NCBI RefSeq assembly: GCF_000376565.1
Contig: NZ_BARG01000051.1
Span: forward strand, 1-48,054
Direction of reading: 5' to 3'
DNA: 48,054 nt
Source of the DNA: Streptomyces hokutonensis
GTDB taxonomy: Bacteria; Actinomycetota; Actinomycetes; Streptomycetales; Streptomycetaceae
The notes beneath the pieces are model-generated. The model ran no database searches. It was not told the origin of the DNA and was given only the letters and a program-made list of their open reading frames with translations. The position numbers were made by a program, and so were the translations under genes. Positions 47,380 to 48,054 of this stretch are shown here, piece after piece (within the stretch, counting starts at the first letter, position 1; each line of letters starts with the position of its first letter).

Positions 47380-48054
47380 ATGAGCCAGCAGGGGGGAAAG
47401 CCGCCCGGTCACGAGGACGACTGGTGGGGCCAGCTGTACGACGACTCCACCGACGACACGGGGCCCACGGCCGCGGCCGACTCCCTGGAGGACCGGTTCG
47501 CCTCGGCGGCCGGGACCGTGGACGAGGGCGCGCGTGCGGTGCCGGGGGCTGCGGATGGCGGTGTGCGTCCGGTCCCAGGGGCTGCGGACGATGGTCCGCG
47601 GCCGGTGCCCAGGGCCGTGGACGAGGGCGCGAGCCCGGTGTCGCGGACCGTGGGCGAGGGTGTGCGTCCAGCGCCTGGGCCTGTGGACGCGGGTGCGCGT
47701 CCGGTGCCGGGGACTATGGGCGAGGGTCCGCGTCCGGTGCCCGGCTCAGGGGTTCCGGCACCGCGTGCCGGTGCCGCTGGTGCCACCGGTTCCCTCCGGG
47801 GCGGCACGGCGGACCCCGAGGCGCCGGGTCACCGTCCGGCGGCCCCGGCCCCGGCCCCGCGCGACGACAGCTCGCCGTCTCCGGCCGGGCACGGCGTCGG
47901 CACGGCCCCGCCCTTCGGCGCGGCGCCGTTCCCGCCACCGCCGCCACCGATCAGCCCCGCACCGATCAACCCCGTACCGCCCACCCCGCAGCCCCTCCGA
48001 GGGGACGCGCCTCCCACCGCGCCCGCCTACCCGCCGCCCCCGGCCGCCCTCACC
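47380..48054 (+). CDS. Repeat- and proline-rich protein (5' part only)
   Basis: A frame open from ATG 47380 to the window end encodes at least 225 residues. The start MSQQGGKPPGHEDDWWGQLYDD is acidic and soluble. It is followed by about seven 11-residue repeats with consensus near GxVDEGxRPVP (residues about 45-122), then Ala/Pro-rich sequence with runs of prolines. No enzymatic domain is reached. Proline-rich N-termini of this kind occur in streptomycete membrane or kinase-associated proteins, but I cannot name this one. The only purine-rich sequence before the ATG is very close (AGGGGC), so initiation is uncertain. Confidence 0.6.
   Translation, partial: MSQQGGKPPGHEDDWWGQLYDDSTDDTGPTAAADSLEDRFASAAGTVDEGARAVPGAADGGVRPVPGAADDGPRPVPRAVDEGASPVSRTVGEGVRPAPGPVDAGARPVPGTMGEGPRPVPGSGVPAPRAGAAGATGSLRGGTADPEAPGHRPAAPAPAPRDDSSPSPAGHGVGTAPPFGAAPFPPPPPPISPAPINPVPPTPQPLRGDAPPTAPAYPPPPAALT
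47513..47749 (+). repeat. 33-bp tandem repeat within the repeat-rich gene
   Basis: About seven 33-base units encode variants of an 11-residue motif such as GAADGGVRPVP and GPVDAGARPVP. Drift between copies keeps the frame open. Confidence 0.65.

Overview
The window is actinobacterial, almost certainly Streptomyces. It is very GC-rich with strong third-position G/C bias, start and stop codons overlap very often (ATGA, GTGA), rare TTA (bldA-type) codons sit in pathway regulators, and a streptomycete L,D-transpeptidase lipoprotein is present. No RNA genes, insertion sequences or CRISPR arrays were seen. All calls come from reading the sequence; no database search was run.

Layout. (1) 1-2519: ordinary genes: the repeat-rich end of an upstream gene, an isochorismatase-fold protein, a PEBP-family protein and an L,D-transpeptidase. 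(2) 2545-19965, minus strand: a nine-gene, mostly translation-coupled NRPS operon. In transcription order it encodes NRPS1 [C-A(Ser)-T-C-A(Gly)-MT], NRPS2 [end of the second A domain-T-reductase], a fatty acyl-AMP ligase, two acyl-CoA dehydrogenase-like proteins, an acyl carrier protein, two P450s and an FMN reductase. From the A-domain codes the expected scaffold is fatty acyl-Ser-sarcosine released as an aldehyde or alcohol. The second A domain is divided between two genes. (3) 20308-28533: an ATPase-LuxR regulator with a DHA2-type exporter, a second MFS exporter with an ATP-grasp-like enzyme, and a second LuxR regulator coupled to a FemAB/GNAT-like protein.

(4) 28524-32180, minus strand: a three-subunit xanthine-dehydrogenase-type molybdenum hydroxylase. 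(5) 32469-40235, plus strand: a seven-gene tightly coupled operon: GTP cyclohydrolase II, WD40 protein, SUMF1/FGE-fold protein, cysteine-synthase-like PLP enzyme, serine acetyltransferase, ATP-grasp ligase and a tandem flavodoxin-fold protein. The first three match, as I remember it, the toxB-toxC-toxD core of the Burkholderia toxoflavin (azapteridine) pathway. The next three could build a beta-substituted alanine and ligate it. This is the best candidate here for an undescribed pathway. (6) 40340-48054: mostly housekeeping: rsgA with a small upstream ORF, an Ada/AlkA-type repair protein coupled to ogt, a PPOX-fold protein, an SGNH esterase, a DUF456 membrane protein, a LuxR-type regulator and the start of a repeat-rich gene.

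The NRPS region and the tox-like region may be co-regulated. A dyad CTAC-N8-GTAG lies both between the NRPS operon and LuxR1 and between the molybdenum hydroxylase and the tox-like operon. Whether they make one joint metabolite or two cannot be settled from sequence.
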